Positions 40,644 through 48,710 of a stretch of DNA of 64,000 nucleotides are shown in pieces. Position numbers and translations under genes: made by a program. Origin of the DNA: Vreelandella nanhaiensis (lineage in GTDB: Bacteria; Pseudomonadota; Gammaproteobacteria; Pseudomonadales; Halomonadaceae); contig NZ_RZHF01000006.1 in the NCBI RefSeq assembly GCF_003990185.1, forward strand, positions 31,027-95,026, read 5' to 3'. Under the pieces are notes generated by a model. The model saw nothing but the letters and a program-made list of their open reading frames with translations. It searched no databases and was not told the DNA's origin. Within the stretch, counting starts at the first letter, position 1. Each line of letters begins with the position of its first letter.

Positions 40644-42359
40644 TTAACCCAGCAAAGACAGGACGTTTTGCGGCAGCTGGTTAGCCTGGGCTAGTACAGA
40701 AGTGCCGGCCTGTTGCAGGATCTGCGCACGAGTCATGTTGGCCACTTCCACCGCGTAGTCGGCATCTTCAATACGCGAACGGGCGGCAGAAAGGTTGGTT
40801 TCGTTAGTGCTCAGGTTAGTGATAGCAGACTCGAAGCGGTTTTGGATCGCACCAAGGTCAGAGCGCAGGGAGTCAACCTGATTCAAGGCAGCATCTAGCG
40901 CTTTAAGAGGATCTTCTGTCCGCCCTTCAGACGTTTTCAGATCAGTAGTCAGCTCACCGCTGGCCGTAATATTTAGAGTGCTACCTTTACCATCTGCTTC
41001 GGTAGTAAAAGTGCCGTCATCATTTTTATAAAGGTTAGTTGTGTAACTCGCGTCTGTGGTAACAGCAAACGTTTGGCTACTGCCATCGGCATATACTGCA
41101 GCACCGCCACTAGTAACGGAATTTTCACCAGCAATGACTACGTCTGTAGCAGTACCATCAACATCGGCTGCAGCGACAGTAATATTGTTAGTAGTGTTAG
41201 AGGCTGCTACCAGGTCAGAAGCTTTGATGCTTGCGCCTGTAACAGTTACACCACCAGCAGTATCAGTACCAGTAAAAGTAGTACCATCTTCTAATTTTAA
41301 GCTTGCATTTGAAAGGTTGTTAGTAGCATCAGTATCTAGCTTCGCCATTAAGCTATCAACAGTTGCAGCTACAGCATTTTCGCCACTATTTTGTGAAAGC
41401 TCTCCACTAGCAGTCACATAAAGATCTTTACCGTCAGCCGTTTTAATATTGCCTGAGCTATCGATGGATACATCAATTGTCTGGTTAGCGCCAAGCGAAT
41501 AGGTAGCATTAACAGTACCTTCTTTCGGTACGATCGCGCCTTTGATATTACCTGAATCGCCAGTTGCAACGGCTACTCCATATGTAAAGGAGTCACTATC
41601 CTTGTCATACGTGTAACCAGGAGCAGAAGCGGCAACACCGAATGCTGTATTACCGGCAAACGTTACAGATGTATTATCCGCTAACGATGAAAGCAACTCG
41701 CTACCAGTAAGTTTCTGGTTATCAGTTGACAGTACATAGGCATGAGTATCAGTTGCAGCAGCCGTGGCGATACGACCGCCAGCTTGTGCCTTGATATCTG
41801 CTTCTGATGCTGCTTTATTTTGAACTTCTTTCCCATCCACATTGAAGCCAGCTAGCTTGAGTGTGTCTGAGTTAATTTCCTTCAGGTTTACAGTAATTGC
41901 TTCACCGTCATTAGCACCAACTTGGATCTTAAGGCCTTGATCAGAAGATAGAACCTTGACACCGTTAAAGCTTGTTTCTTCAGAAATACGGTTGATTTCA
42001 TTCAAACGCTGGTCAATCTCATTCTGGATTGAGGTTAAATCATCAGAAGAGTTGGTACCGTTTTGAGACTGAACCGTCAGCTCACGAATACGCTGCAGGT
42101 TGTCATTAACCTGGTTCAGCGAGCCTTCGGCAGTTTGTGCCAAGGAAATACCATCGTTAGCGTTTCGCTGAGCAGTTGCCAGACCAGTAATCTGGGCGCT
42201 CATGCGGTTAGCGATGGCTTGACCAGCAGCATCGTCTTTGGCGCTGTTGATACGCAAGCCAGAGCTCAGACGCTCCATGGAAGTTTGCAGTGAAGACTGT
42301 GATTTGGACAGGTTGGACTGGCCAATCATGGAGGTGATGTTGGTATTGATCACTGACAT
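40644..42359 (-). CDS. fliC: Flagellin
   Basis: Filament subunit of 571 residues. Conserved D0/D1 N-terminus begins MSVINTNITSMIGQSNLSKS and has LSSGLRINSAKDDAAGQAI (about residues 32-50). The conserved C-terminus ends RIEDADYAVEVANMTRAQ and then QANQLPQNVLSLLG. The middle (~145-475) is a long, surface-type, Thr/Ala/Asp/Gly-rich variable region with AT-richer codons. There is no signal peptide, as expected for type III export. A consensus sigma-28 promoter lies 72-98 bp upstream. Single flagellin gene here. Confidence 0.97.
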   Translation of the reverse strand: MSVINTNITSMIGQSNLSKSQSSLQTSMERLSSGLRINSAKDDAAGQAIANRMSAQITGLATAQRNANDGISLAQTAEGSLNQVNDNLQRIRELTVQSQNGTNSSDDLTSIQNEIDQRLNEINRISEETSFNGVKVLSSDQGLKIQVGANDGEAITVNLKEINSDTLKLAGFNVDGKEVQNKAASEADIKAQAGGRIATAAATDTHAYVLSTDNQKLTGSELLSSLADNTSVTFAGNTAFGVAASAPGYTYDKDSDSFTYGVAVATGDSGNIKGAIVPKEGTVNATYSLGANQTIDVSIDSSGNIKTADGKDLYVTASGELSQNSGENAVAATVDSLMAKLDTDATNNLSNASLKLEDGTTFTGTDTAGGVTVTGASIKASDLVAASNTTNNITVAAADVDGTATDVVIAGENSVTSGGAAVYADGSSQTFAVTTDASYTTNLYKNDDGTFTTEADGKGSTLNITASGELTTDLKTSEGRTEDPLKALDAALNQVDSLRSDLGAIQNRFESAITNLSTNETNLSAARSRIEDADYAVEVANMTRAQILQQAGTSVLAQANQLPQNVLSLLG

Positions 42360-42430
42360 GGAATGATTCCCCTTTCTAAAAGACTGGCCAGAAGGCCCGC
42401 TGTTCGACGTGTTGTGCGTCGTTATACTTA

Positions 42431-42457
42431 TTAACGGCGCAGCGGGGGAAAGCTTTA
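42431..42457 (-). promoter_or_regulatory. Sigma-28 (FliA) promoter of fliC
   Basis: TAAA (42457-42454) followed after exactly 15 bp by GCCGTTAA (42438-42431), against the consensus TAAA-N15-GCCGATAA: one mismatch. It is 72 bp upstream of the flagellin ATG, consistent with late-class flagellar expression. Confidence 0.9.
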
Positions 42458-42610
42458 GGGGAGTTAGTAAAAAAAAGATGTAACGTTTAGTAACGAAGGG
42501 GTTAGGGTATTTGACATGGAGGGGTGGCAGAAAGTTATCATGGTCGATGCTGGGTTTATTTATAGTGGCGTCAACTGGCCTTACCCCGGCAGCACGGTGT
42601 GCTGCTTTGC

Positions 42611-42684
42611 GGGTGCCTCGCGGTGCTCGTTACGCCGCACTACATGGCAACGGGCGCTATTGCTTTTTGCGGCATAGCTGGGCA
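42611..42684. repeat. Diverged copy of the fliD end plus following hairpin
   Basis: Aligns at roughly three quarters identity with 42793-42868. The matching part includes codons equivalent to fliD's last residues (AQLCRKKQ here against AQLGRKK-stop) and the hairpin region after them. Upstream of this the similarity to fliD stops. Confidence 0.6.
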
Positions 42685-42792
42685 ATGTGGCTAAGCTGCC
42701 TGTTTTGCGTTTTACATTCATCCAATCGTTAGGAAAACCATAGTCCTCCTACGAGGTGGAAAAGGCCTATGGTTGGCTGGGCGCAGCGCTGT

Positions 42793-42868
42793 GGGTGCCA
42801 AGTAGTGCTCGTTATGCTGGGCTACTTGGCACCGCTGCCGCTATTACTTTTTACGGCCTAGCTGGGCA
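42793..42868. repeat. fliD end plus downstream hairpin (partner copy)
   Basis: The second member of the repeat pair. It covers the last fliD codons and the 12-bp hairpin after its stop. Confidence 0.6.
42794..42833 (-). terminator. Hairpin after fliD
   Basis: A 12-bp perfect inverted repeat GGTGCCAAGTAG/CTACTTGGCACC with a 16-nt loop starts 11 bp after the fliD stop. It has no T-run, so it may stabilise the mRNA end or mark a repeat element instead of terminating. Confidence 0.55.
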
Positions 42869-44241
42869 TCCAGCGCGTCGAATTGCTGAGTAAGGTACGA
42901 ACTCATGCTGTTCATTTGTGCCACCATGGCATCGAGCTGGCTAAACTGGGTACGGTAACGGGCGATTGTTCCTTCAATGCTTTTTTCCATGCGCGCATAG
43001 CGGTCGTCCAAGCTTTTTACGCTGTTCTCAGCGCCTGTAATAGCCCCTTTAAGTACGCCATTACTGCTGGTCATTTGCTCGATGGAGCTGCTTAATTTGC
43101 CTGCTAAACCACCATCTTTTTTATCGCCGGCAAAAAACGCACTTAGTGCTTGGGGGTTGTCGGCAATTAGCTTATCAAGCTTATCTTCCTCAACCTTTAG
43201 CGTTCCATCGCGCTGTAACGTAATGCCCAACTGACTCAGCGTAGAAAGCTCACCGCCTTCAACCCCGCTGGTTAAAGTGCTACGCAGCCGGGACTCAATC
43301 GTGCGAATTGCTCTGTCGCCCAGTAGCTCGCCTGCATTTCCGCTATTGGCATCGAAACTGGTGAGTTTGCTCATCGTGCCTTTTAAATCGTTAAACGCTT
43401 TGACAAAGCCATTGATCGTTTCACGCTGTTTTAGAGTATTGCGCTCAATATTAACCGTGCTGGTAGCTTTTTCACCTTCGGCAATGCTTAGCTCACCTAG
43501 GTTAAGCGTTACCCCTTGAATCGCGCCCTCTACCTGATTTTTAGCACTGGTAATCGTAATGCCGTTAACCGTTAAGGAGGCGTCTTTTCCCTGCTGTTTG
43601 GCGCCAACCTCTGTCGCTTCGCCGAACGGGCCTACCACCACTGCATTTTGCGCATCTACAAAGTCAAAGCTTTCGATGGATGCGTCTTTGCCAGTGGCCT
43701 TGGAACTTAGTGCCAAGCGATAGCCTTCGCCATCATTAATAATCGTGGCATTAACACCGGCGTCTTTATTCGCGTTGATCGCATCACGAATATCATTTAG
43801 CGAACTGTTGGCACCAAGCTCAATGTTGACCGACTCACCACCCCCAAAGTTTAATTTGAGCGCAGTAGCACCTTGCAAATCGAGTGGCTTGTCTTTCTCG
43901 GCAACACGGCTAGAGGCGAGCGAGCCGGATGTGGCCAGTTGGCTGACCTCCACCCGGTAGCTACCCGGCAGCGCACTTGCCGAGGCAGTAGCCTTAATGC
44001 CATCGCCACGCACATTGGCGGAAAGGCTTTGGTAAAGCTTTGGATCGTTGACCTTGGCAACCGCATCCTGGAATGCATTGAGCGAGGTTTGCAGCTGCCC
44101 GTAAGCGGAAATTTTGGCTTTCTGATCGGCTTTTTGCTGCGTAATCGGCGCTAATTTACCACGCTCGGCTTCTTGAAGCTGATCCAGTAAGCCGGTGAGA
44201 TCCAACCCAGAACCTACGCCAAGTGAAGTAATCGTTGCCAT
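42844..44241 (-). CDS. fliD: Flagellar hook-associated protein 2 (filament cap)
   Basis: Forms the cap at the filament tip that folds flagellin into place. It has 465 residues. The N-terminal FliD_N begins MATITSLGVGSGLDLTGLLD. The central segment GITITSAKNQVEGAIQGVTL and the coiled C-terminal FliD_C end near RYRTQFSQLDAMVAQMN and AQLGRKK. The ATG at 44241 has AAGGA upstream. A perfect sigma-28 promoter is ~60 bp upstream. No fliS follows, contrary to the usual fliD-fliS pairing. Confidence 0.96.
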   Translation of the reverse strand: MATITSLGVGSGLDLTGLLDQLQEAERGKLAPITQQKADQKAKISAYGQLQTSLNAFQDAVAKVNDPKLYQSLSANVRGDGIKATASASALPGSYRVEVSQLATSGSLASSRVAEKDKPLDLQGATALKLNFGGGESVNIELGANSSLNDIRDAINANKDAGVNATIINDGEGYRLALSSKATGKDASIESFDFVDAQNAVVVGPFGEATEVGAKQQGKDASLTVNGITITSAKNQVEGAIQGVTLNLGELSIAEGEKATSTVNIERNTLKQRETINGFVKAFNDLKGTMSKLTSFDANSGNAGELLGDRAIRTIESRLRSTLTSGVEGGELSTLSQLGITLQRDGTLKVEEDKLDKLIADNPQALSAFFAGDKKDGGLAGKLSSSIEQMTSSNGVLKGAITGAENSVKSLDDRYARMEKSIEGTIARYRTQFSQLDAMVAQMNSMSSYLTQQFDALDAQLGRKK

Positions 44242-44286
44242 GTGGTTCAGTCCTTTATAAGCGGTAGACAGAGGCAAGTAGTGATG

Positions 44287-44300
44287 GAACTAATTAGTTC
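44287..44300. repeat. 14-bp perfect palindrome at the fliD start site
   Basis: GAACTAATTAGTTC lies directly downstream of the -10 box, spanning the expected transcription start. It could be an operator or a 5'-end hairpin; this is inference. Confidence 0.4.
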
Positions 44301-44302
44301 GT

Positions 44303-44329
44303 TTATCGGCTGATGAAGACCAAACTTTA
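44303..44329 (-). promoter_or_regulatory. Sigma-28 (FliA) promoter of fliD
   Basis: TAAAGTTT (44329-44322), 11 bp spacer, GCCGATAA (44310-44303): a perfect match to the FliA consensus. Confidence 0.95.
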
Positions 44330-44413
44330 GCTATATTTTTTGGCTGCGACTAAAAATGCCTAGCACCTAGTACAAGGCATTTTGTAAGTCATTAAATTCG
44401 CCTATTTAATGAA

Positions 44414-44662
44414 TCAACGTTGGTTGGCCTGTCCTAGCACTGCAAGCTGCTGGTTCAAGTAGGTACTGGCTTGGTTCATTTGCGCCACCATACCGTCCAT
44501 GGCTGAAAGCTGCATGTGATAACGCTCCATGGTTTGACTGGTACAATTTTCAAAGCGCTCATTTAACGGAATAAAGTAGATTTCTGATGAGCCAAGAACA
44601 CTTTCAGAACGATCGCCACCACCTACAAGACGCTCAAGTACTGATACCATTTGATTTGCCAT
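44414..44662 (-). pseudogene. Truncated FliD C-terminal remnant
   Basis: The 82 residues end with MERYHMQLSAMDGMVAQMNQ and ASTYLNQQLAVLGQ. This parallels the C-terminus of the neighbouring FliD (ARYRTQFSQLDAMVAQMN, SSYLTQQFDALDAQLG). The first ~40 residues show no FliD match and there is no clear Shine-Dalgarno. It is best read as the decayed 3' end of a second fliD copy. A short functional cap-like protein is the alternative. Confidence 0.65.
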
Positions 44663-45192
44663 CCATGTATTACCGCTTTTATCTAATATATTCAGAAAGA
44701 TTTATATAAACAACACATTAGTTATACGTTTATTAGATACCGTATCTCATCATGTACCGCTACTTCGGCGGCTTTTGCCCGCTTTGCGTATAAATACTAA
44801 GAAGCTAATTTAAGAAACAACTAATCTTAGCCTGTATATTCTAGGCTATTAGACATGATATCTAAGTTCTATCGAGATTAATTAAGTATCAAATAGTAAC
44901 CAAAGGTAAACTTAGCAAGTCTCAACCTTTCCAGCAGAGGTTTTATTTCTTCAAGTTATACGATTTACCATAAACAATAATTAACTTTTGCAATAAGTTA
45001 CCTGTTAAATAATACAGAAAATGGATTTTATAAAATAAGCTGGCATAGCTTGGCGATAATCTATGACATTTATGTTAAAGCAATAAAAATTAAGAACTGC
45101 CATTGCGCATTAGACCTTGGTCTTACACCACCTATGCTCTACAATGCGCTGCAACACGCCCATTCAAGCGCCGTTTTGCAGGACGCCGTACT
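44663..45192. other. Gap: AT-rich region with no visible gene
   Basis: 530 bp, clearly more AT-rich than the neighbourhood (especially 44680-45080), with no frame of coding character and no strong hairpins. It may hold promoters for the flanking genes or be the scar of lost flagellar or mobile DNA. Confidence 0.5.
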
Positions 45193-45519
45193 ATGCTTTC
45201 TCAGCACTTAGATTACGCTAGCCAAGCAGCCATTCCTTCCAACGTTCAACGCAGCCTTCGTCACTGCCTGTCCTCCGCGGCGGAAATGCTTTATGACCAG
45301 GGCTACGTGCTTGAAAGTATTACGCTCGCGCAACGCGGCTTGGCTGAGCGTGAGCTTGATGCTTTGCGTACCCAGGCGCCTGAGTGGGCAGCATGTCAAG
45401 ATACGCTGGAAATAAGTAACGCCGCCACTTTCAATGCGTATGGTCGCTTTGTGCTAACGCCTATGGGCCGAGAGCTGATGTTTGACATGTTTGGCCAGGG
45501 GGCGGCCGACTGCGCTTAG
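45193..45519 (+). CDS. Hypothetical protein, 108 aa
   Basis: Starts MLSQHLDYASQAAIPSNVQR at the ATG 45193 (AGGA 9 bases upstream). A frame continues 30 codons further upstream but with poor codon character. It is mostly helical, with no TM or signal; the end GRFVLTPMGRELMFDMFGQG is moderately hydrophobic. I do not recognise the family. It is isolated on the plus strand between the AT-rich gap and an inverted-repeat element that begins inside its stop codon. Confidence 0.6.
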   Translation: MLSQHLDYASQAAIPSNVQRSLRHCLSSAAEMLYDQGYVLESITLAQRGLAERELDALRTQAPEWAACQDTLEISNAATFNAYGRFVLTPMGRELMFDMFGQGAADCA

Positions 45520-45660
45520 GTTCTGCCTGAAAAGTGCCTATGCTCGGCAATACGGCGTTAAAAATTGGCTCAGAATACTCATTTACAACGTGTAAACTCC
45601 GTTTCTTCGCCAATTTTTGCCTTGTCTTGCCTTCGCTCGCCGACTTTTCAGACAAAACCT
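45518..45660. repeat. 143-bp inverted-repeat (MITE-like) element
   Basis: 18-bp terminal inverted repeats: AGGTTCTGCCTGAAAAGT (45518-45535) against ACTTTTCAGACAAAACCT (45643-45660), 16 of 18 matching. Inside them a second inverted pair TAAAAATTGGC / GCCAATTTTT frames an AT-rich centre. There is no transposase. This is the architecture of a short non-autonomous or REP-type intergenic element. Only one copy lies in this window. Confidence 0.65.
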
Positions 45661-45693
45661 AGAGAAGCCCTCACGTAAAAACAGACGTGCACA

Positions 45694-45726
45694 AAAAAGC
45701 CCACAGGTGCTGCCTGTGGGCTTTTT
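45694..45726 (-). terminator. Terminator of the 24-residue peptide gene
   Basis: AAAAAGCCCACAGG pairs with CCTGTGGGCTTTTT around a 5-nt loop, 11 bp after the small gene's stop. Potentially bidirectional. Confidence 0.9.
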
Positions 45727-45736
45727 ATTGGCGCGA

Positions 45737-45811
45737 TTAACGCAGGCCGAGCATTGAAAGAATGAACAGTACAACGACAATCAGACCTACGATATAGATG
45801 ATATTACGCAT
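45737..45811 (-). CDS. 24-residue single-pass membrane peptide
   Basis: A tiny gene with full signals: AAGGAG 7 bases before the ATG, 24 codons encoding MRNIIYIVGLIVVVLFILSM plus LGLR, a stop, then a strong terminator 11 bp on. The peptide is one hydrophobic helix with a basic residue at each end. Small hydrophobic peptides of this kind occur as unannotated inner-membrane proteins in proteobacteria; some are stress-related regulators and some are type I toxins. There is no evidence for either role here. Confidence 0.75.
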   Translation of the reverse strand: MRNIIYIVGLIVVVLFILSMLGLR

Positions 45812-45974
45812 ATTGGCGCTCCTTGCTAGTTTGCGTTTTGGATAAAATCAAAGGGTTGCTTACGTCTAAGTAACGCTTTCAGCCTAGCAGGCTTTTCAAC
45901 TCTTTGCGTAATGCTCCTGTATTTCCCTTTTAGAAGGCAGAAAATGGCTAGGCTTGCGTGGCCGTATGTTAGCG

Positions 45975-47213
45975 TTATCCGAGGCGCTGGCGGTTCTCAT
46001 CGAATGCTCGCTGAATTATTTTTTGCTGCTGGGTATCGATGTCTAATTCACGGCAAAGGAACGGCCATTCGGATAACGCATCAAGGGTTTGCTCAATATA
46101 GAGGTCCGGGTTCAAGTACTTGAAGGGAGCACAAACCTGTTTGAGCTTTTTACGGGTAGCCAAGCCTGCCCCACTGAAAGACGTTGTATGCTCATCTGCG
46201 TAGCCCCGAACAGGGGCGTAAGTCAGGTCGTACGCAGGGGCCAGTGTCCATCGCCCTTGATCATGCAAAAAAGCGAAGTTCTTAGCATGGTCATCGTGAT
46301 TGTGGGTCAGGGCGTTGAACACCATCAACCTCGCCATGCGCTCAACGTCTTCTGCGTGGCGGGTGAACGCGCTGGTTGCTTTGAGTAAATCCAAATAGTC
46401 CAGCGATGGAGCGCTGTAATCGGCATAAAGAATGCCGCTAGCGGTCAGCATGTGAATTTTGCGATTACCGTTGCGATCAAAACGCTGAGTAGAAAAGAAA
46501 CGCTCGGTTTTTGTTGAGGAATTAACCTCAATCAGCTTGCTCGCGGCCATTTTCACACCCGCCTGCTCTGCCAACACCGAGTAGGCGTACTCAATGGCTC
46601 CCGTATTCCTATGCTCGGTTGGTGCGCGGAATTTCACTAGCCAATGCTGATAGTCCGCAGGAAGCTCCTGAAAAGATGTAGTGCACTGCTTACCATCAGA
46701 AGATAACGCAACGACCACCTTGGGGTGGGCACCTGCTGGGGAACCACCAGCTAATCGCAAAGCATCCAGAGTGGTCGCGGTTTCACCTTCGTAGACAGCG
46801 TTAGCTGCTTGATAGAGTTGGGCCAGGTCAATATCACTGTCGTCCGAGGTACGTTCAATAACGGGACGATACTCCAATGCCCCCATTCCCTTGTCGGCCA
46901 TATAAGCTAGCCGATCAAGAGGTGAAATATCTCTCCGGTCTTTTCCATGTTCGGCAAGGAAATAGCGATCCATGAGCAGCATTCCCCACCCATCTGGCAG
47001 TGAGTCAGCAAATGCGCCTGGTAGACCAGCAAAAAGAAGTGGATCGGGCGCCTTCTGTGGCTGGGTAGTAAAATCCATGTTCAGAGGCGATAAATTGAAG
47101 CCTTCCGCCACCCACTGAGGGTGATAGGCAAAGTAGATGCCCTGCCGGCTAGCGACCAACTCCCCTACAGGGTTACCTGCTAACAGCACCTCTACGGTGT
47201 TGATACGCTTCAT
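45975..47213 (-). CDS. hipA: HipA-family serine/threonine kinase toxin
   Basis: Toxin kinase of a type II toxin-antitoxin pair; E. coli HipA phosphorylates glutamyl-tRNA synthetase and induces persistence. It has 412 residues. The N-terminal HipA_N/couple domain begins VEVLLAGNPVGELV and contains LPDGWGMLLMDRYF. The ATP/P-loop-like region RLAGGSPAGAHPKVVVAL is present. The catalytic motif is NHDDHAKNFAFL (Asp and Asn) and the metal Asp lies in LAPAYDLTYAP. All key residues are present, so it appears intact. ATGA overlap with the antitoxin gene. The target may differ from E. coli. Confidence 0.9.
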   Translation of the reverse strand: MKRINTVEVLLAGNPVGELVASRQGIYFAYHPQWVAEGFNLSPLNMDFTTQPQKAPDPLLFAGLPGAFADSLPDGWGMLLMDRYFLAEHGKDRRDISPLDRLAYMADKGMGALEYRPVIERTSDDSDIDLAQLYQAANAVYEGETATTLDALRLAGGSPAGAHPKVVVALSSDGKQCTTSFQELPADYQHWLVKFRAPTEHRNTGAIEYAYSVLAEQAGVKMAASKLIEVNSSTKTERFFSTQRFDRNGNRKIHMLTASGILYADYSAPSLDYLDLLKATSAFTRHAEDVERMARLMVFNALTHNHDDHAKNFAFLHDQGRWTLAPAYDLTYAPVRGYADEHTTSFSGAGLATRKKLKQVCAPFKYLNPDLYIEQTLDALSEWPFLCRELDIDTQQQKIIQRAFDENRQRLG

Positions 47214-47506
47214 TTTCGACCCCGAGCACGCCCTGTTTGCTTGATTTCTTCAAGTGATATGGGGCGCTCATGTTTGAATAGCTCGGCAATTTGGCGCGTG
47301 GTGCCCAACGCCGTGGCAATGAGCACCAGGCTATCGAGGGTTATTTGCCCACTGGATTCGAATCGTTTGATGGTTGACTCTGAAATACCTGTCATCTGCG
47401 CCAAGGTTTTACGGGAAAGGTTCTTCGCCAGCCGCGCTTCTCGTGCATTGGCACCAACCTGCTGAGACAGTTCGCCAGGGGCAAGCAAGGAGTGAGTCAG
47501 GGCCAT
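47210..47506 (-). CDS. hipB: HipB-type antitoxin / HTH repressor
   Basis: The 98 residues have an Xre/Cro-family helix-turn-helix (about 17-70; SRKTLAQMTGISESTIKRFE) and a basic tail (GRARGRK). It neutralises HipA and represses the operon in the HipAB model. It is first in the two-gene operon, with stop and start overlapping. Direct repeats upstream may be its operator. Confidence 0.88.
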   Translation of the reverse strand: MALTHSLLAPGELSQQVGANAREARLAKNLSRKTLAQMTGISESTIKRFESSGQITLDSLVLIATALGTTRQIAELFKHERPISLEEIKQTGRARGRK

Positions 47507-47531
47507 AGGAAACCTTTAAATAATGGTCTAT

Positions 47532-47560
47532 TTATAAACTATTATAAACTATAAACGATT
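47532..47560. promoter_or_regulatory. Candidate HipB operator repeats
   Basis: TTATAAACTAT occurs at 47532-47542 and 47542-47552, with a third related ATAAACGAT at 47551-47559. The copies are about one helical turn apart, 26-46 bp upstream of hipB. The phased repeats suit cooperative repressor binding and also resemble a -10 region. They do not match the E. coli TATCC-N8-GGATA operator. Confidence 0.5.
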
Positions 47561-47708
47561 ATAAAATTCCAAATATGACCTTTTAATAGTTAGACACTAG
47601 GCTCCAGACCAAAACGGCTGTCTCGTTTTACTTCCAGCGGCTATCTGCTGCGGAACCTCTCCCGCTTCTAAACCTCGAACCTTTGCCACTAATACCGAAG
47701 GTGTCGTG

Positions 47709-48710
47709 ATGCGCGCTACTGCCTTGTTTATTTCGTTTGCTGTTGTTTCCCTGTTACCCACCGTCTATGCAGCCGCTGATGCACCTTCTGCGCAGGCACT
47801 TCAAGCGTTAGATCAGCAAACCCGCCAACTACATCGCGTACACAACGTGATAGTGGCCTATGATGGCGAGATTATTCACGAGTTTCACCAAGGCGGCCAG
47901 GGTGTCGCATCGCCTGCCAATATTAAGTCGCTGTCAAAAACCGTACTGGCCGCCATTACAGGGGCTGCCATTGAAGAAGGCATTATTGAATCCACCGAGC
48001 AACCCATGGCGGCGCTTTTCGGTGAGCACTTGCCAGCAGGCCTTGACCCGCGCGTTGAGGATATTACCGTGGCGCATCTGCTTGCCCAGCAGGCAGGGCT
48101 TGAGCGTACTTCAGGCAGTAATTACGGCGCTTGGGTGGCAAGCGCCAACTGGATTAACGATGCGCTAACCCGCCCGTTCGTCGATGAGCCCGGCGGACGT
48201 ATGCTCTATTCAACGGGCACAAGTCACCTGCTTTCAGCCGCACTAACCTATGCAAGCGGTGAAACCACCCACGCACTGGCACAGCGTTTGCTGGGCGAAC
48301 CACTCAATATCGCCATTCCGCCCTGGCTACGCGATCCGCAAGGTATCTATTTTGGCGGCAACGACATGCAGCTTTCGCCACGCGCCTTGATTGAAGTGGG
48401 CGAGCTTTATCGCAACGATGGCGTCGTCGAAGGTAAGCGCATATTGCCCGAAGGCTGGGTGGAAGATTCATGGACACCGCGAGGCACCTCATCCTGGACA
48501 GGCGATGGCTATGGGTTCGGCTGGTTTATTACTCAGTTGGCTGAAGAGCCCGTGTATTACGGGCGCGGGTATGGCGGTCAGGCGCTGTATGTGATTCCAG
48601 AGCGTAATATAACGATGGTTATCACTTCAGATCCTACACCGCCTTCTCCGGGCGGGCAGTTTCAGCAGCAGTTAAATGAGCTGGTCATCAATTTGTTACA
48701 ACCGCGCTAG
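47709..48710 (+). CDS. Exported serine hydrolase (beta-lactamase/esterase fold)
   Basis: The 333 residues have a signal peptide (MRATALFISFAVVSLLPTVYA) and a class C-like serine hydrolase domain. The nucleophile motif SLSK is in IKSLSKTVLAAI. The second motif is YST in place of Y-x-N, and the third (GRGYGGQ) departs from KTG/HxG. The pattern fits esterases or peptidases of the family more than a true beta-lactamase. The start at ATG 47709 has GAAGG 7 bases upstream. Single gene, convergent with the YqhA gene (stop codons adjacent). Confidence 0.82.
   Translation: MRATALFISFAVVSLLPTVYAAADAPSAQALQALDQQTRQLHRVHNVIVAYDGEIIHEFHQGGQGVASPANIKSLSKTVLAAITGAAIEEGIIESTEQPMAALFGEHLPAGLDPRVEDITVAHLLAQQAGLERTSGSNYGAWVASANWINDALTRPFVDEPGGRMLYSTGTSHLLSAALTYASGETTHALAQRLLGEPLNIAIPPWLRDPQGIYFGGNDMQLSPRALIEVGELYRNDGVVEGKRILPEGWVEDSWTPRGTSSWTGDGYGFGWFITQLAEEPVYYGRGYGGQALYVIPERNITMVITSDPTPPSPGGQFQQQLNELVINLLQPR

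Larger units (their letters stand above)
42360..42843 (-). other. Gap: fliC promoter region and fliD-end repeats
   Basis: No credible gene in 484 bp. It contains the fliC sigma-28 promoter (42431-42457), an A-rich stretch (about 42470-42480), a decayed copy of the fliD end plus hairpin (42611-42684), and the hairpin directly after fliD (42794-42833). A plus-strand frame of 73 codons here has no coding character. Confidence 0.6.

Noticed and set aside
42511..42732. 73-codon plus-strand frame in the fliC/fliD gap
   Set aside because: Arg/Cys/Ala-heavy composition, no Shine-Dalgarno, and it lies over the fliD-end repeat copy; not credible as a gene.
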